Numbered from the stretch's first letter, positions 1 to 8,150 are shown. The stretch is DNA of 64,000 nucleotides from Vermiculatibacterium agrestimuris (GCF_943193085.1 NZ_CALPCU010000009.1:13295-77294); one strand, 5' to 3'. Notes: generated by a model from the letters alone, not told the origin. Numbers and translations are program-made.

Positions 1-1463
1 CGCTGCTGTTCGCCCCCGGAGAGGTACACGCCCCTTGTCCCGATCACCGTGTCGATGCCCTGGGGCAGCTTGGCGATAATGTCGTCGCACTGGGCCTCAT
101 GGAGTACACGCTCCACCTCCTGCCGGGAGGCGTTGGGCCGGGCCAGACGCACATTTTCCAGAATGGATGCCTTCAGCAGACGGCTATCCTGGAATACATA
201 GGCCACGGTGTCCATCAGCGTCTCCTTGGGGATGTCCTTTACGTTGACGCCGCCGATCTGGATAGCCCCTCCTGTCACATCCCAAAACCGGGAGATCAGC
301 CCCGCCACGGTGGTCTTGCCGCCGCCGGAGGGCCCTACCAGAGCCACGGTCTCCCCAGCGCCCACCCGGATGGTCACATCCTTGATCGCATCCTCTGCGC
401 CCCCTTTGTAGCGGAAAGACACGTTTTCCAGTACCACAGAATTGTCCATTGGAGCTTTTCCGCCGCGGGTCTCGGGCAGCGGTTTCTCATCCAGAACAGT
501 GTGGATGCGGGATAGGGCGTCGGCTACGATCATCCCATTCTCGCTCATATACATGACCTTGGACATGGCCGTGGCGATAATGGGGGTAAAGATCACATAG
601 AAGAGAAAGTTCAGCAGAATCGGCTGTGCCACCGGCCCGTCCCCGGTCAGGATCAGCGCCAGCACGATCAAAAACGCAAAGGCGCTGTTGATGAACACCG
701 TGTACATCAGCATGGATCCCCGGCACTTTTTGCAGTAGGCAATGCAGTATTTGTAATAGTTGTCGATGGTGCCCTTGAACCGGGCAAAGGAGTGGACGGT
801 CTGCCCGAAGGTCTTGACCACGGGGATGCCCCGGACATACTCCACCGCCTCGTTGTTCATATCCGCCAGCGCGTCCATATAGTCTTTCATATCCTTCGCC
901 ATCTGCGGCCCCACCATCTTGAACATGGCGGCAAAGCCCAGGACAATGGGCAGGAGGCTGACAAGGCCAAACCGCCAGTCGAACAGGAACAGCATGACGA
1001 TCATGCAGACAGGCGTGGTGATGGCCGCCGACATATCGGGGAGCTGGTGGGCCAGATAGGTCTCGGTGGCCGCGCTGCTGTCGTTGACGATGCGGCGGAT
1101 CTTCCCGCTGCCCATCTCCCCGATGAAGCCCAGGGGAAGCTCGGCAATGTGTGCCATCAGCGCCTTGCGGATGTTTCCCGCAATGCGGAAGGCCGACAGG
1201 TGGGAACACATCAGGGCACACACATAGATCACGATGGACGCCAGTGCAAAGCCCACCGCCATCCATCCATTATGTACGACCTGGGCAGCTTCTGCGTAAT
1301 TAGGGGCCACCGCAATGACCTCCTGAATGATCCGGAACAGGAACACAAAGGGAAACAGGGCCAGTACCGCGCTGACGGCGGACAGCAGCAGGGACAGGTA
1401 AGTCAGATACCTGTGTCCCCCGGCGTAACCCATCAGTTCCTTGAGATTACTTTTCTTCTTCAC
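1..1463 (-). CDS. ABC exporter, fused membrane and ATPase domains (partial, runs off the left edge)
   Basis: I read this directly from the minus strand; the frame is open to the window edge, so about 487 N-terminal residues are present. The first ~330 residues are a six-helix-type exporter membrane domain. The nucleotide-binding domain follows, with Walker A GPSGGGKT near residue 375 and the signature LSGGEQQ at the very edge. The only sensible start is GTG at 1463, seven bases after GGAGG, because the overlapping ATG is followed at once by a stop. The family includes paired half-exporters for siderophores and peptides. The 18-bp operator upstream suggests metal control, but the substrate is unknown. 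It follows the TetR gene by 112 bp and may be cotranscribed with it. Confidence 0.85.
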   Translation of the reverse strand, partial: MKKKSNLKELMGYAGGHRYLTYLSLLLSAVSAVLALFPFVFLFRIIQEVIAVAPNYAEAAQVVHNGWMAVGFALASIVIYVCALMCSHLSAFRIAGNIRKALMAHIAELPLGFIGEMGSGKIRRIVNDSSAATETYLAHQLPDMSAAITTPVCMIVMLFLFDWRFGLVSLLPIVLGFAAMFKMVGPQMAKDMKDYMDALADMNNEAVEYVRGIPVVKTFGQTVHSFARFKGTIDNYYKYCIAYCKKCRGSMLMYTVFINSAFAFLIVLALILTGDGPVAQPILLNFLFYVIFTPIIATAMSKVMYMSENGMIVADALSRIHTVLDEKPLPETRGGKAPMDNSVVLENVSFRYKGGAEDAIKDVTIRVGAGETVALVGPSGGGKTTVAGLISRFWDVTGGAIQIGGVNVKDIPKETLMDTVAYVFQDSRLLKASILENVRLARPNASRQEVERVLHEAQCDDIIAKLPQGIDTVIGTRGVYLSGGEQQ

Positions 1464-1536
1464 ATAGATGCCTCCTTGTGGGAAAGGTGTATGATACAGA
1501 AAGCGCTGCAGTCGCCCTCCAATATCCAGAATTTAT

Positions 1537-1554
1537 AGTTAGTGTTAGCTAACT
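1537..1554. promoter_or_regulatory. Putative metal-regulator operator upstream of the ABC exporter
   Basis: The 18-bp element has perfect 6-bp arms AGTTAG/CTAACT around a 6-bp centre. The same element, differing by one central base, lies at 6213-6230 over the ZIP transporter promoter. The TTAG/CTAA half-sites resemble DtxR/IdeR/MntR-family boxes. The match to that family is an inference. Confidence 0.55.
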
Positions 1555-1575
1555 TAGGACCAAAAATAATAGGGC

Positions 1576-2193
1576 TCACTGCCCCATTATTTTCATCCAG
1601 CCGGCGGTAGAAAACTCCCGCAGCTGGTCAATGAACCGTTTGGCCCGGGCCTTGGGCATATCGTGGCGGACGATCTCAAACATCCCCTCAAACATTCCGC
1701 TGGCGATCATGTGGCACAGTTCCTTGTCCAGCTCCGGAACTTGATGCCCCAGACTTTTCAGCACCTCTATATAGCGGAATGTGTACTCTACCTCGATCTC
1801 TACCATATTGTGGACGAAGTTCTCATAGGGGGTACCGTCGCTGCAGCAGATCAGGAGCTTAAAGGGCCTGTAGTGGTCGTAGACATAGTCGATCATCCAC
1901 TCCACGCACTCGCCGGACTCCTTGCCCATGTGGGCGGGCTGCTGCTCCCTGGGCAGCTCGGCAAATTCTGTTTGCGCAATCATAAACCGTCCCATCACCG
2001 CCGCCGCGTGAGGCTCTACAATGGACGTAAACAGGGCCTCTTTGCTGGAAAAGTACCCATAGAAGGCCCCGGTGGTCACCCCGGCATTTTTCACGATCTG
2101 CCGCAAAGAGGCGTCCCGGAATCCCTTCTCCAGAAATTCCGCCATAGCCGCACAGTGGATGCGCTCCAGCGTATTCTGTTCTCCCTCGCCCAT
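1576..2193 (-). CDS. TetR/AcrR-family transcriptional regulator
   Basis: The 205-residue protein has an N-terminal TetR helix-turn-helix: helix 3 contains the typical VTTGAFYGYFSSKEAL pattern at about residues 38-55. A ligand-binding helical domain follows. It has its own consensus promoter (2232-2260), and a 17-bp perfect palindrome sits over the -10 and start region, so it very likely represses itself. The ABC exporter follows on the same strand, a common pairing in which the TetR protein senses the exporter's substrate. The ligand cannot be told from the sequence. Confidence 0.9.
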   Translation of the reverse strand: MGEGEQNTLERIHCAAMAEFLEKGFRDASLRQIVKNAGVTTGAFYGYFSSKEALFTSIVEPHAAAVMGRFMIAQTEFAELPREQQPAHMGKESGECVEWMIDYVYDHYRPFKLLICCSDGTPYENFVHNMVEIEVEYTFRYIEVLKSLGHQVPELDKELCHMIASGMFEGMFEIVRHDMPKARAKRFIDQLREFSTAGWMKIMGQ

Positions 2194-2216
2194 AGTATCA
2201 ACCCCGTAACAGCGTT

Positions 2217-2233
2217 ATATAACATTGTTATAT
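2217..2233. promoter_or_regulatory. TetR operator palindrome
   Basis: The 17-bp sequence ATATAACAATGTTATAT (minus strand) is a perfect palindrome around one central base. It overlaps the end of the tetR -10 box, which is the usual place for an autoregulatory TetR site. Confidence 0.6.
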
Positions 2234-2260
2234 TATAGGCACTAAAATCTCTCTTGTCAA
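2232..2260 (-). promoter_or_regulatory. tetR promoter
   Basis: TTGACA (2255-2260) and TATAAT (2232-2237) are both perfect and are 17 bp apart on the minus strand. The -35 box lies inside the loop region of the preceding terminator. Confidence 0.8.
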
Positions 2261-2277
2261 TACCCAAGAGAGATTTT
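2244..2277 (-). terminator. Terminator after the methyltransferase gene
   Basis: A 12-bp inverted repeat (AAAATCTCTCTT / AAGAGAGATTTT) overlaps the last bases of the methyltransferase gene. It separates the ZIP-led operon from the tetR unit. Confidence 0.6.
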
Positions 2278-3007
2278 ATTTCTGAAACTCCACATGGAGC
2301 ATAAAGCTCATGTGGACGGTTCGCATGATCCAGTTGAACAGCCGGGTAATGGGCGTTTTCCGGTATCCGCCTTTCAGATAGCCGTCGGCATAGTCTTTCT
2401 CCATCACATTGATGATGCTGGGCGACCAGTTCTCCAATTCCTCTTTGGGCCGCTCCAAGGAGAAAAAGGATTTTGTGCTGTTATTCCCCGCCAGTCTCAC
2501 CTCGGCGTTGACCCCTTTCAGCCCCAGGGAATTTACCGCGTCAAAGGTTATCATGCCGCCGGGGAACCGCTCCGCCATGGCGCAGAGCAGGCAGCGCACC
2601 TGCTCTGTCTCGAAGTAGTAGAACAGGCCCCCGGCAGTAAACACGACGCCCTTTGCCGGGTCAAAGTCGATCTGGTCGAACCAGGAAAAGTCGTTGAGGT
2701 CGCAGACCACATTCTGTTCATGCTCGCCCTTGGGAATGTGCTTTTCCCGCAGGGCGATGACGTTCTCCATGTCCAGGCAGTACCAGGGATTTGTCTCGTT
2801 CCCCATCTGCCGCCGCAAACAAGAAAGCCCCGCTCCCAGTTCTACGACCGTGGCTTGGGGGTGCTGTTTCAGATATTCGGCGATCTCCCAGGCCAGATTG
2901 TACTGCCGGATGACGCAGTTGATCCACATGTATTGCAGGCGGTACATGGCCCTGCCGGAGATGTCCTCTGCCCGGATGATTGCGGCGGGGTCGGGTTTTT
3001 TCACCAA
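2276..3007 (-). CDS. SAM-dependent methyltransferase, leucine-carboxyl-methyltransferase-like
   Basis: The 243-residue reading frame has a class I SAM-binding motif VVELGAGLSCLRR near residue 55 and an acidic residue after the second strand (CLDMEN). The fold resembles LCM-family methylases of small molecules or proteins. The substrate is unknown. The start is uncertain: only TTG (3007) or GTG (3004) is available, without a Shine-Dalgarno sequence. The frame begins inside the preceding hydrolase reading frame, and a stop in its own frame lies at 3059-3061. This looks like a deletion junction that removed the native start, so the gene may be poorly expressed. It is last in the ZIP-led operon and ends in a hairpin. 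Confidence 0.7.
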   Translation of the reverse strand: MVKKPDPAAIIRAEDISGRAMYRLQYMWINCVIRQYNLAWEIAEYLKQHPQATVVELGAGLSCLRRQMGNETNPWYCLDMENVIALREKHIPKGEHEQNVVCDLNDFSWFDQIDFDPAKGVVFTAGGLFYYFETEQVRCLLCAMAERFPGGMITFDAVNSLGLKGVNAEVRLAGNNSTKSFFSLERPKEELENWSPSIINVMEKDYADGYLKGGYRKTPITRLFNWIMRTVHMSFMLHVEFQK

Positions 3008-3497
3008 AGGGGGTGTAGGGGACTTCCTCGCCGTGAAAGCTCCATGCGCTCCCCGGCATTATGGTGATCCCTCTCTCCTCAGAGAAACCCTGGCACACCG
3101 TATTCATGGGGGCCACCGCCACCACCGCGTTGACCAGCCCCGGCAAAAGGCTTCCCGCCGTCAGCGCCAGCTCCGCCCCCTTGGAAATACCCCACAGCCC
3201 CACTTTTTCATAGCCCATGTCATGCAGCCGCTTTGCCGCCGCCTCCAGCGGGTCGATGGGAACATGATAAAACTGTTTGGGCAATCCTTCCTCCATCACA
3301 TAGGCCAGGGCCAGTGCCGTCAGCCCATGAGCCTGAAAGACCTGCGCCAGCATCCGGATCCACTCAAATCTCCCATCACTGCCGCTGAAACAGATCAGCG
3401 CCTTCCCCAGATAGCTGTCCCGCTCCGGGCGGAACAGCTCCCCGTGAAAGCCGTCTGTTTGGAGGCGGTAAGTCCCATGATCTCCCTGTTCTGACAT
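2718..3497 (-). pseudogene. Acyl-CoA thioester hydrolase (BAAT C-terminal type), truncated
   Basis: From the ATG at 3497 about 165 residues match an alpha/beta hydrolase of the BAAT/acyl-CoA thioesterase type, including the nucleophile elbow GISKGAEL and the family-typical stretch ending GEEVPYTPF. Beyond about 3004 the frame continues, but in a register that is merely a shadow of the methyltransferase gene. The catalytic Asp/His third of the enzyme is therefore missing. A Shine-Dalgarno-like GGGTG precedes the ATG, and an upstream GTG at 3512 is an alternative. Most likely this is a remnant left by a deletion that fused two neighbouring genes out of frame. Confidence 0.7.
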
Positions 3498-3574
3498 ATT
3501 CTTTTCACCCACCCCTGTTTTGCTTTTTCAGCGATCCTCTCCTAAAGCTCCAACCCCTGTTCGGAGCGATACCC

Positions 3575-3877
3575 TTATCCTCTTTCCCACTCCATAATGC
3601 TGCGGGACAGCTTTTCGTCAATATCCAGCCGGGTCTGCCGGCACTCCTCCGGGTATTTCCGGGCAGCTTGGAACATGAACCGCACCAGCAGCCGAATGTC
3701 GCTTTCTGTGAGGAGCACGGTCTCTCCCCTACTGTGGGAGGAGGTGACCTTCTTCACCGGAAACGCCTTGCGAATGGCGTCATTGATGTGGCTCTCGCAC
3801 ATCCCGCACATCATCCCATCTACCTGTACTGTAATTTTCAGTATGATACCCCTCCTGCTTTTTGTTCTCTGTCCCAT
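3575..3877 (-). CDS. Small heavy-metal-associated (HMA) domain protein
   Basis: The core VDGMMCGMCESHINDAIR is a heavy-metal-associated motif with a CxxC metal site, as in copper chaperones and small HMA proteins of Clostridia. The natural start would lie close to the conserved ITVQVDG segment, just after AGGAGGGG, but only ATC, ATA or CTG codons are there. The annotated ATG at 3877 adds 12 residues and overlaps the preceding gene by 40 bp. The last ~37 residues do not look like the usual HMA C-terminus, so the gene may have been altered at both ends. It sits in an operon with a ZIP transporter, which fits a metal role. Confidence 0.65.
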   Translation of the reverse strand: MGQRTKSRRGIILKITVQVDGMMCGMCESHINDAIRKAFPVKKVTSSHSRGETVLLTESDIRLLVRFMFQAARKYPEECRQTRLDIDEKLSRSIMEWERG

Positions 3878-4506
3878 TGGGAATCCTTTTTGCAGATATA
3901 GAAGTCACAGCAATCTCCGCCGGCGGCGAGGGTCTTGGTTCGGTAAAGCGCGCCGCCCATCCAGCCGATGGACAGGGTATCCAGGGCGCACAGATAGGGC
4001 ACCAATTGGGATAGGCCCTCCTGGCGGCCCAGGGCGCACAGGCCGCACTGGTGGTAGAGCACGGTGAATTCCTCCGCGTCCCGGCCCAGGACGACCTCCG
4101 CCTGCCAGTTGAACGCCCCGCCGGGGGCGGCATTGTCCCGCACTGCCTTTGCTGCCCGCTTTTGCTGTGCCGCCAGGGTGAATGCCGCCTTTGCTTTTCC
4201 GGTAAAGGACGCTTTGACCATGGGGCTTTCCAGCCCGGCTACCACCATCTTTCCAAAGCAATCCTCGCCCATTTTGCCCTCCGCCGCCTCATAGATGGAC
4301 AGCCAGATCATCCCGGCCACAAGGCAGATGTGGAGGGAGTTTCCGGTCAGCCCGCCGATGCCGGGAGTACGCTTCACCATCTGGCGGTAGATCGTCTTGG
4401 CCTTCTTTTTCAGCGGCGTGGCATCCCAGCCCTGCTCTGTCAAGTAGCGGAGGGACGCCGGGGCGATGATCTGCCACAGAAAGCGTTCACAATATGTGTA
4501 TCTCAT
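3838..4506 (-). CDS. L-2-amino-thiazoline-4-carboxylic acid hydrolase-like protein
   Basis: The 222-residue protein resembles the ATC-hydrolase family (PF14196), which is frequent in gut Clostridia. Features seen are the GG-rich helical segment PGIGGLTGNSLHICL and a C-terminal half with several cysteines (CGLCALG, GGDCCDFYIC). The name comes from a Pseudomonas enzyme that opens a thiazoline ring on the way to cysteine; clostridial members are largely untested. Its ATG overlaps the stop of the preceding frameshifted gene (ATGA), so translation may be coupled. Confidence 0.7.
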   Translation of the reverse strand: MRYTYCERFLWQIIAPASLRYLTEQGWDATPLKKKAKTIYRQMVKRTPGIGGLTGNSLHICLVAGMIWLSIYEAAEGKMGEDCFGKMVVAGLESPMVKASFTGKAKAAFTLAAQQKRAAKAVRDNAAPGGAFNWQAEVVLGRDAEEFTVLYHQCGLCALGRQEGLSQLVPYLCALDTLSIGWMGGALYRTKTLAAGGDCCDFYICKKDSQWDREQKAGGVSY

Positions 4507-5404
4507 GGCGAAATCTCCTCTCCCTGTTTCGTCTTATCCGTCATATATTGATAAAACTCCCTGTGCAGCTGCCGCATCTCATCCGGGGCGTTCATGGAGT
4601 GCCGGTACATAAACATCTCTCCGAATCGGCTTTTGAAAACGGCGGTCAGGCCGATTCGCAACAGCCGCACCGGCGCAAGCCGGAACAGGTTCATTTTCCG
4701 GGGAGACAGGGAGAAGCCCAAGGCGTGAAGTGTCCGAAAATTATGCTTGAGCTGCCTTGCTGTCCGGTCCATGACCGCTTTCTCCCGCCATACCCTTTCG
4801 GGATGCTCCGAGGCGTAGTAGACGTCGGCAATGGGCACCACCATGGCCAGGTGGCACAGCTGCCAAACCTGCATATCCTTGACGATTTGACAGGGAATAC
4901 CCGCCTTTTTGAACAGCCGGTACAGCTCCGCAAGGCGCTTTGTTTTCGCTCCGCCGATCTCCCCAAAGGTCGTAGGCTGAATGAGCCTTGGAGTCAGCGC
5001 GACTTTCAAGGTATTCCCTTGAAAACTGCCGCCTGCTCCGGGAAACGCGGGGATAATGCGCCCCTGTCCACAGGGCGCCTCCCACCGGCTGTATGACTCC
5101 AGGGTATTCACCATGGTCACGATATTGGGACTGCAATTGGAACAAAGCTCTTTCAGCACCGTATGTACCTGGTTCTCCCTGACCGTCAAAAAGATATAAT
5201 CATACCGTTCCGCATCTGCGACACGGTCGATGACCTTTACCTGCGCCGAAAGAAGCTGTCCCCTGTATTCATAAGCAGGCCGCTTTCCTTCAGCGTGTCC
5301 AGCCGCTTTCCACGGGCATAGACGGTGGTGTCATGTCCTGCTCCGCTCAGCAGCGCAGCGTAAAAACTGCCGATGACACCCGCTCCATAAATCAAGATTT
5401 TCAT
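4503..5404 (-). pseudogene. Ketopantoate reductase (ApbA/PanE)-like gene, frameshifted
   Basis: Translation from the ATG at 5404 gives a typical Rossmann start (MKILIYGAGVIGSFYAALL) but stops at 5237 after 55 residues. The other frame then carries on smoothly (YDYIFLTVRENQV) to 4503. A single-base indel near 5268-5276 separates the two parts. The C-terminal 228 residues match the ketopantoate reductase family. Such enzymes reduce 2-dehydropantoate with NADPH, but this subgroup is a generic paralogue. The start is 6 bp after the ZIP stop. A sequencing error could also explain the shift. Confidence 0.75.
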
Positions 5405-5410
5405 ATTCGT

Positions 5411-6193
5411 TTACCCCAGCGCCACATCCAGCGCCAGCATGACGGTAAAGCCCAACCCGAAGAACAGCGTCCCCAGGTTGGAGTGTTCCCCGGCGGACGC
5501 CTCCGGGATCAGCTCCTCTACCACCACATAGATCATGGCTCCCGCGGCGAAGCTGAGCAGATAGGGCAGAGCGGGGAGAATGAAACCCGCCGCCCAAATG
5601 GTCAACATGGTGGCGATCGGCTCCACCACACCGGAGAGAATACCATAGAGAAACGCGCGCCCCTTCCCCACTCCCTCCGCCCGCAGGGGCATGGAGATGA
5701 TGGCGCCCTCCGGGAAGTTCTGAATGGCGATGCCGATGGACAGCGCCAGCGTACCGGCGGCGGTGATGCCGCCGTTGCCCGCCATCCAGCCTGCCAGCAC
5801 CACGCCCACCGCCATACCCTCCGGGACGTTGTGGAGGGTGACGGCCAGCACCAGCATGGTCGTCCGTTTCAGCCGGGTGTGGAGGCCTTCCGGCTGACTG
5901 CTGTTCTGGTGAAGGTGTGGGATCGTCCTGTCCAAAACCAGCAGGAACAAAACGCCCAGCCAAAACCCAATGACCGCCGGGAGAAATGCCCAGCGGCCCA
6001 TATCCTCCGCCTGCTCCATGGCGGGCACCAGCAGGCTCCAGACGGAGGCCGCCACCATGACCCCGGCGGCAAAGCCCGTCAAGGCTCTCTGCACCTTGGT
6101 ATGAAGTCGCCCCTGCATCGCAAACACGCAGGCCGCCCCAAAAGCCGTCCCCAAAAAGGGCAGCAGGATTCCCAAAATAAATTCCGTTGTCAT
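5411..6193 (-). CDS. ZIP-family metal transporter (ZupT-like)
   Basis: The 260-residue membrane protein has the two ZIP signatures: HNVPEGMAVG (near residue 140) and QNFPEGAIIS (near residue 175). These helices bind the transported Zn2+, Fe2+ or Mn2+. A His-containing loop (TIPHLHQN) lies between helices 3 and 4. The RBS is AAGGAGAAAAT. It is the first gene of a minus-strand operon with an HMA protein. Its promoter is overlapped by an 18-bp inverted repeat shared with the ABC exporter, suggesting repression by a metal-loaded DtxR-type regulator. Confidence 0.92.
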   Translation of the reverse strand: MTTEFILGILLPFLGTAFGAACVFAMQGRLHTKVQRALTGFAAGVMVAASVWSLLVPAMEQAEDMGRWAFLPAVIGFWLGVLFLLVLDRTIPHLHQNSSQPEGLHTRLKRTTMLVLAVTLHNVPEGMAVGVVLAGWMAGNGGITAAGTLALSIGIAIQNFPEGAIISMPLRAEGVGKGRAFLYGILSGVVEPIATMLTIWAAGFILPALPYLLSFAAGAMIYVVVEELIPEASAGEHSNLGTLFFGLGFTVMLALDVALG

Positions 6194-6212
6194 ATTTTCT
6201 CCTTATAAATAT

Positions 6213-6239
6213 AGTTAGTGTAAGCTAACTATAGCTTAC
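6213..6239. promoter_or_regulatory. Putative metal-regulator operator at the ZIP promoter
   Basis: Positions 6213-6230 hold AGTTAG-N6-CTAACT, nearly identical to the site at 1537-1554. A second, overlapping palindrome with 8-bp arms GTAAGCTA / TAGCTTAC occupies 6220-6239. Both cover the -10 box and probable start point. Confidence 0.6.
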
Positions 6240-6261
6240 GCCATTCCCTTCTGACTGTCAA
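6233..6261 (-). promoter_or_regulatory. ZIP operon promoter
   Basis: TTGACA lies at 6256-6261 and TAAGCT at 6233-6238 on the minus strand, 17 bp apart. The -10 box is imperfect. Confidence 0.6.
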
Positions 6262-6314
6262 TCCACTTTTAGAAGGTACTCCCCTTTGGGGGAATGACCG
6301 GTTTGGAGCGGCTT

Positions 6315-6800
6315 TTACAGCTCCACGCCCTCGTGGGCCAAAAGCCACCGCTTTTTATCCAGGCCACCGGCATAGCCGACGAGGCTCCCGTGCGCGCCCA
6401 CCACCCGGTGGCAGGGCAGGATGATGGAGATGGGATTGTGTCCCACCGCCCCGCCCACAGCCCGGGCAGAGGCAGTCCCCAGCCTTTCAGCCAGGGCGCC
6501 GTATGTGCTCACCTGGCCGTATGGTATCTCCTTCAGCCGGGCCCAGACCGACCGCTGAAAGGCTGTCCCCTCCGGCTTCAATGGCAGGTTCTCCGGGGTG
6601 GGCCTCTCCCCGGCAAAGTATGCGTCCAGCCAGGCTTTGACCTGCTTGAAAACGGGCAGATCGTCAACCGTCTCGGGCAGCTCCGTCAGGGAGGCCAGGA
6701 AGTACTTCTGCCCCTCGATCCAAAGTCCTGTCAAATACCGGCCGTCGCCAGCCAGAGTCAGCATCCCCACAGGGGCGTCATAGTGGGCCGTATACAACAT
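6315..6800 (-). CDS. ogt: Methylated-DNA--protein-cysteine methyltransferase
   Basis: The 161-residue protein transfers methyl groups from O6-methylguanine to its own cysteine. The active-site motif PCHRVVG is present near residue 128, preceded by the DNA-binding helix-turn-helix (VSTYGALAERLG, SARAVGGAVG). Length matches the Ogt class without an Ada regulatory domain. I chose the ATG at 6800, which follows GGAGGGAAACGT; upstream codons in frame are not a believable extension. It is divergent from the DUF5655 gene. Confidence 0.95.
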   Translation of the reverse strand: MLYTAHYDAPVGMLTLAGDGRYLTGLWIEGQKYFLASLTELPETVDDLPVFKQVKAWLDAYFAGERPTPENLPLKPEGTAFQRSVWARLKEIPYGQVSTYGALAERLGTASARAVGGAVGHNPISIILPCHRVVGAHGSLVGYAGGLDKKRWLLAHEGVEL

Positions 6801-6858
6801 ACGTTTCCCTCCTTTTGAGATAGTATAACACATTTTTCGGCCCCTGGCTACCGTCGCC

Positions 6859-6888
6859 TTGACGACAGGCCGCCGGCCATGATAAGAT
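6859..6888 (+). promoter_or_regulatory. Probable promoter of the DUF5655 gene
   Basis: TTGACG (6859-6864) and TAAGAT (6883-6888) are 18 bp apart and end 26 bp before the GTG start. Confidence 0.45.
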
Positions 6889-6914
6889 AGCTTCACACAA
6901 AGGAGGGCGCGGCT

Positions 6915-7295
6915 GTGACTGCTGATGAGCTGTTATTTTTCAACGATATGCCCGGAGCTGTGCCCCTATATGACGCTCTGCGCTCCCACATTCTTTCCCT
7001 CGCCCCCGAAACGGCCATAGAGGTAAAAAAGACCCAGATCACCTTCAGGGCCCGGTATGGCTTCGCCTTTGTCTCCCTGGGACGGATGAAGGGCTGCCCA
7101 GAGGTCTATCTCATTCTCACCCTGGGGCTGGAGCGGCGGCTCTCCTCCCCGCGGGCAGCCGTGGCAGTGGAGCCCTACCCCGGCCGTTGGACACACCATT
7201 TCATCATTTCAGCCGTAAACCAGTTGGACGAGGAGCTGTTGGGCTGGCTCCGGGAGGCCCATGACTTCGCCCAGCGGAAGAGCCGGCGAAAATGA
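6915..7295 (+). CDS. DUF5655 domain protein
   Basis: The 126-residue protein shows the DUF5655 pattern: an alpha/beta domain with VKKTQITFRARYGFAFVSL near residue 38 and the WTHHFIIS strand near residue 93. The family is a stand-alone small domain that also occurs fused to nucleases and transport proteins; its function is unknown. The start is GTG after AGGAGGG. It lies 18 bp before the RNA methylase gene and is probably cotranscribed. Confidence 0.8.
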   Translation: MTADELLFFNDMPGAVPLYDALRSHILSLAPETAIEVKKTQITFRARYGFAFVSLGRMKGCPEVYLILTLGLERRLSSPRAAVAVEPYPGRWTHHFIISAVNQLDEELLGWLREAHDFAQRKSRRK

Positions 7296-7313
7296 CCGGC
7301 AAGGAGCGTCCTT

Positions 7314-8141
7314 ATGTCTGAAATCATTGAGATCGCCGACCTCTCCGCCCCAGAGCTGGACGTTTTCGCCCGGCTTACCGGGCGGCAGCTGCGCAATCGC
7401 CGGGAGGCGGCCAAGGGAATATTGATCGCCGAGAGCCCCAAGGTCATCCTCTGCGCGCTGAGGGCGGGCTGTGAGCCCCTCTCCCTTCTGATGGAGCGGC
7501 GGCAGCTTCCCCTGCAATCCGATCTTCTCCTGCGCTGCGGCGAGATCCCCGTCTACACCGCCGACCGGGAGGTGCTGGAGCAGCTCACCGGCTACGCGCT
7601 CACCCGGGGCATTCTCTGCGCCATGCGGCGGCCCTCCCCGCCGGCGGCGGAGGAGATCTGCGCCGGCGCCCAGCGGGTGGCGGTACTGGAGGGGATCGTG
7701 GATCCCACCAATGTGGGGGCCATTTTTCGCTCGGCGGCGGCGCTGGGCATGGACGGGATACTCCTGACCCCCACCTGCTGCGACCCGCTGAGCCGAAGGG
7801 CCGCCCGGGTCAGCATGGGCACCGTGTTCCAGCTCCCCTGGGCGTGGATCGGCGACAGAGCGGAGGACTGGCCCCAGCCGGGGCTGGCCAGGCTCAACAC
7901 CCTGGGCTTCCAGACCGCCGCCCTGGCCCTTCGGGAGGACGCCCTCTCCGTGGACGATCCCAAACTGGCGCAGATCGAACGGCTGGCGGTGCTCCTGGGC
8001 ACAGAGGGGGACGGGCTGGCCGCCGAAACGGTGGCGCAGTGCGACTATACCGTCCGCATCCCCATGTGTCACGGCGTGGACTCCCTCAATGTGGCGGCCG
8101 CCAGCGCCGTGGCCTTCTGGCAGCTGCGGGAAAGCCAATAA
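7314..8141 (+). CDS. TrmH/SpoU-family RNA 2'-O-methyltransferase
   Basis: The 275-residue protein has an N-terminal substrate-binding domain and a C-terminal SPOUT domain. Motifs seen are DPTNVGAIFRSAAALG (motif 1, Asn and Arg), LLGTEGDGL (motif 2) and IPMCHGVDSLNVAAA (motif 3), which form the knot that binds SAM. Members methylate the 2'-OH of rRNA or tRNA ribose; the exact target is not clear. The RBS is AAGGAG. A strong hairpin terminator follows the stop. Confidence 0.93.
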   Translation: MSEIIEIADLSAPELDVFARLTGRQLRNRREAAKGILIAESPKVILCALRAGCEPLSLLMERRQLPLQSDLLLRCGEIPVYTADREVLEQLTGYALTRGILCAMRRPSPPAAEEICAGAQRVAVLEGIVDPTNVGAIFRSAAALGMDGILLTPTCCDPLSRRAARVSMGTVFQLPWAWIGDRAEDWPQPGLARLNTLGFQTAALALREDALSVDDPKLAQIERLAVLLGTEGDGLAAETVAQCDYTVRIPMCHGVDSLNVAAASAVAFWQLRESQ

Positions 8142-8150
8142 ACCAAAAAA

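Noticed and set aside
487..1266. A 259-codon minus-strand frame
   Set aside because: Its composition is a frame-shadow of the ABC exporter, whose real frame gives a proper membrane domain and Walker A.
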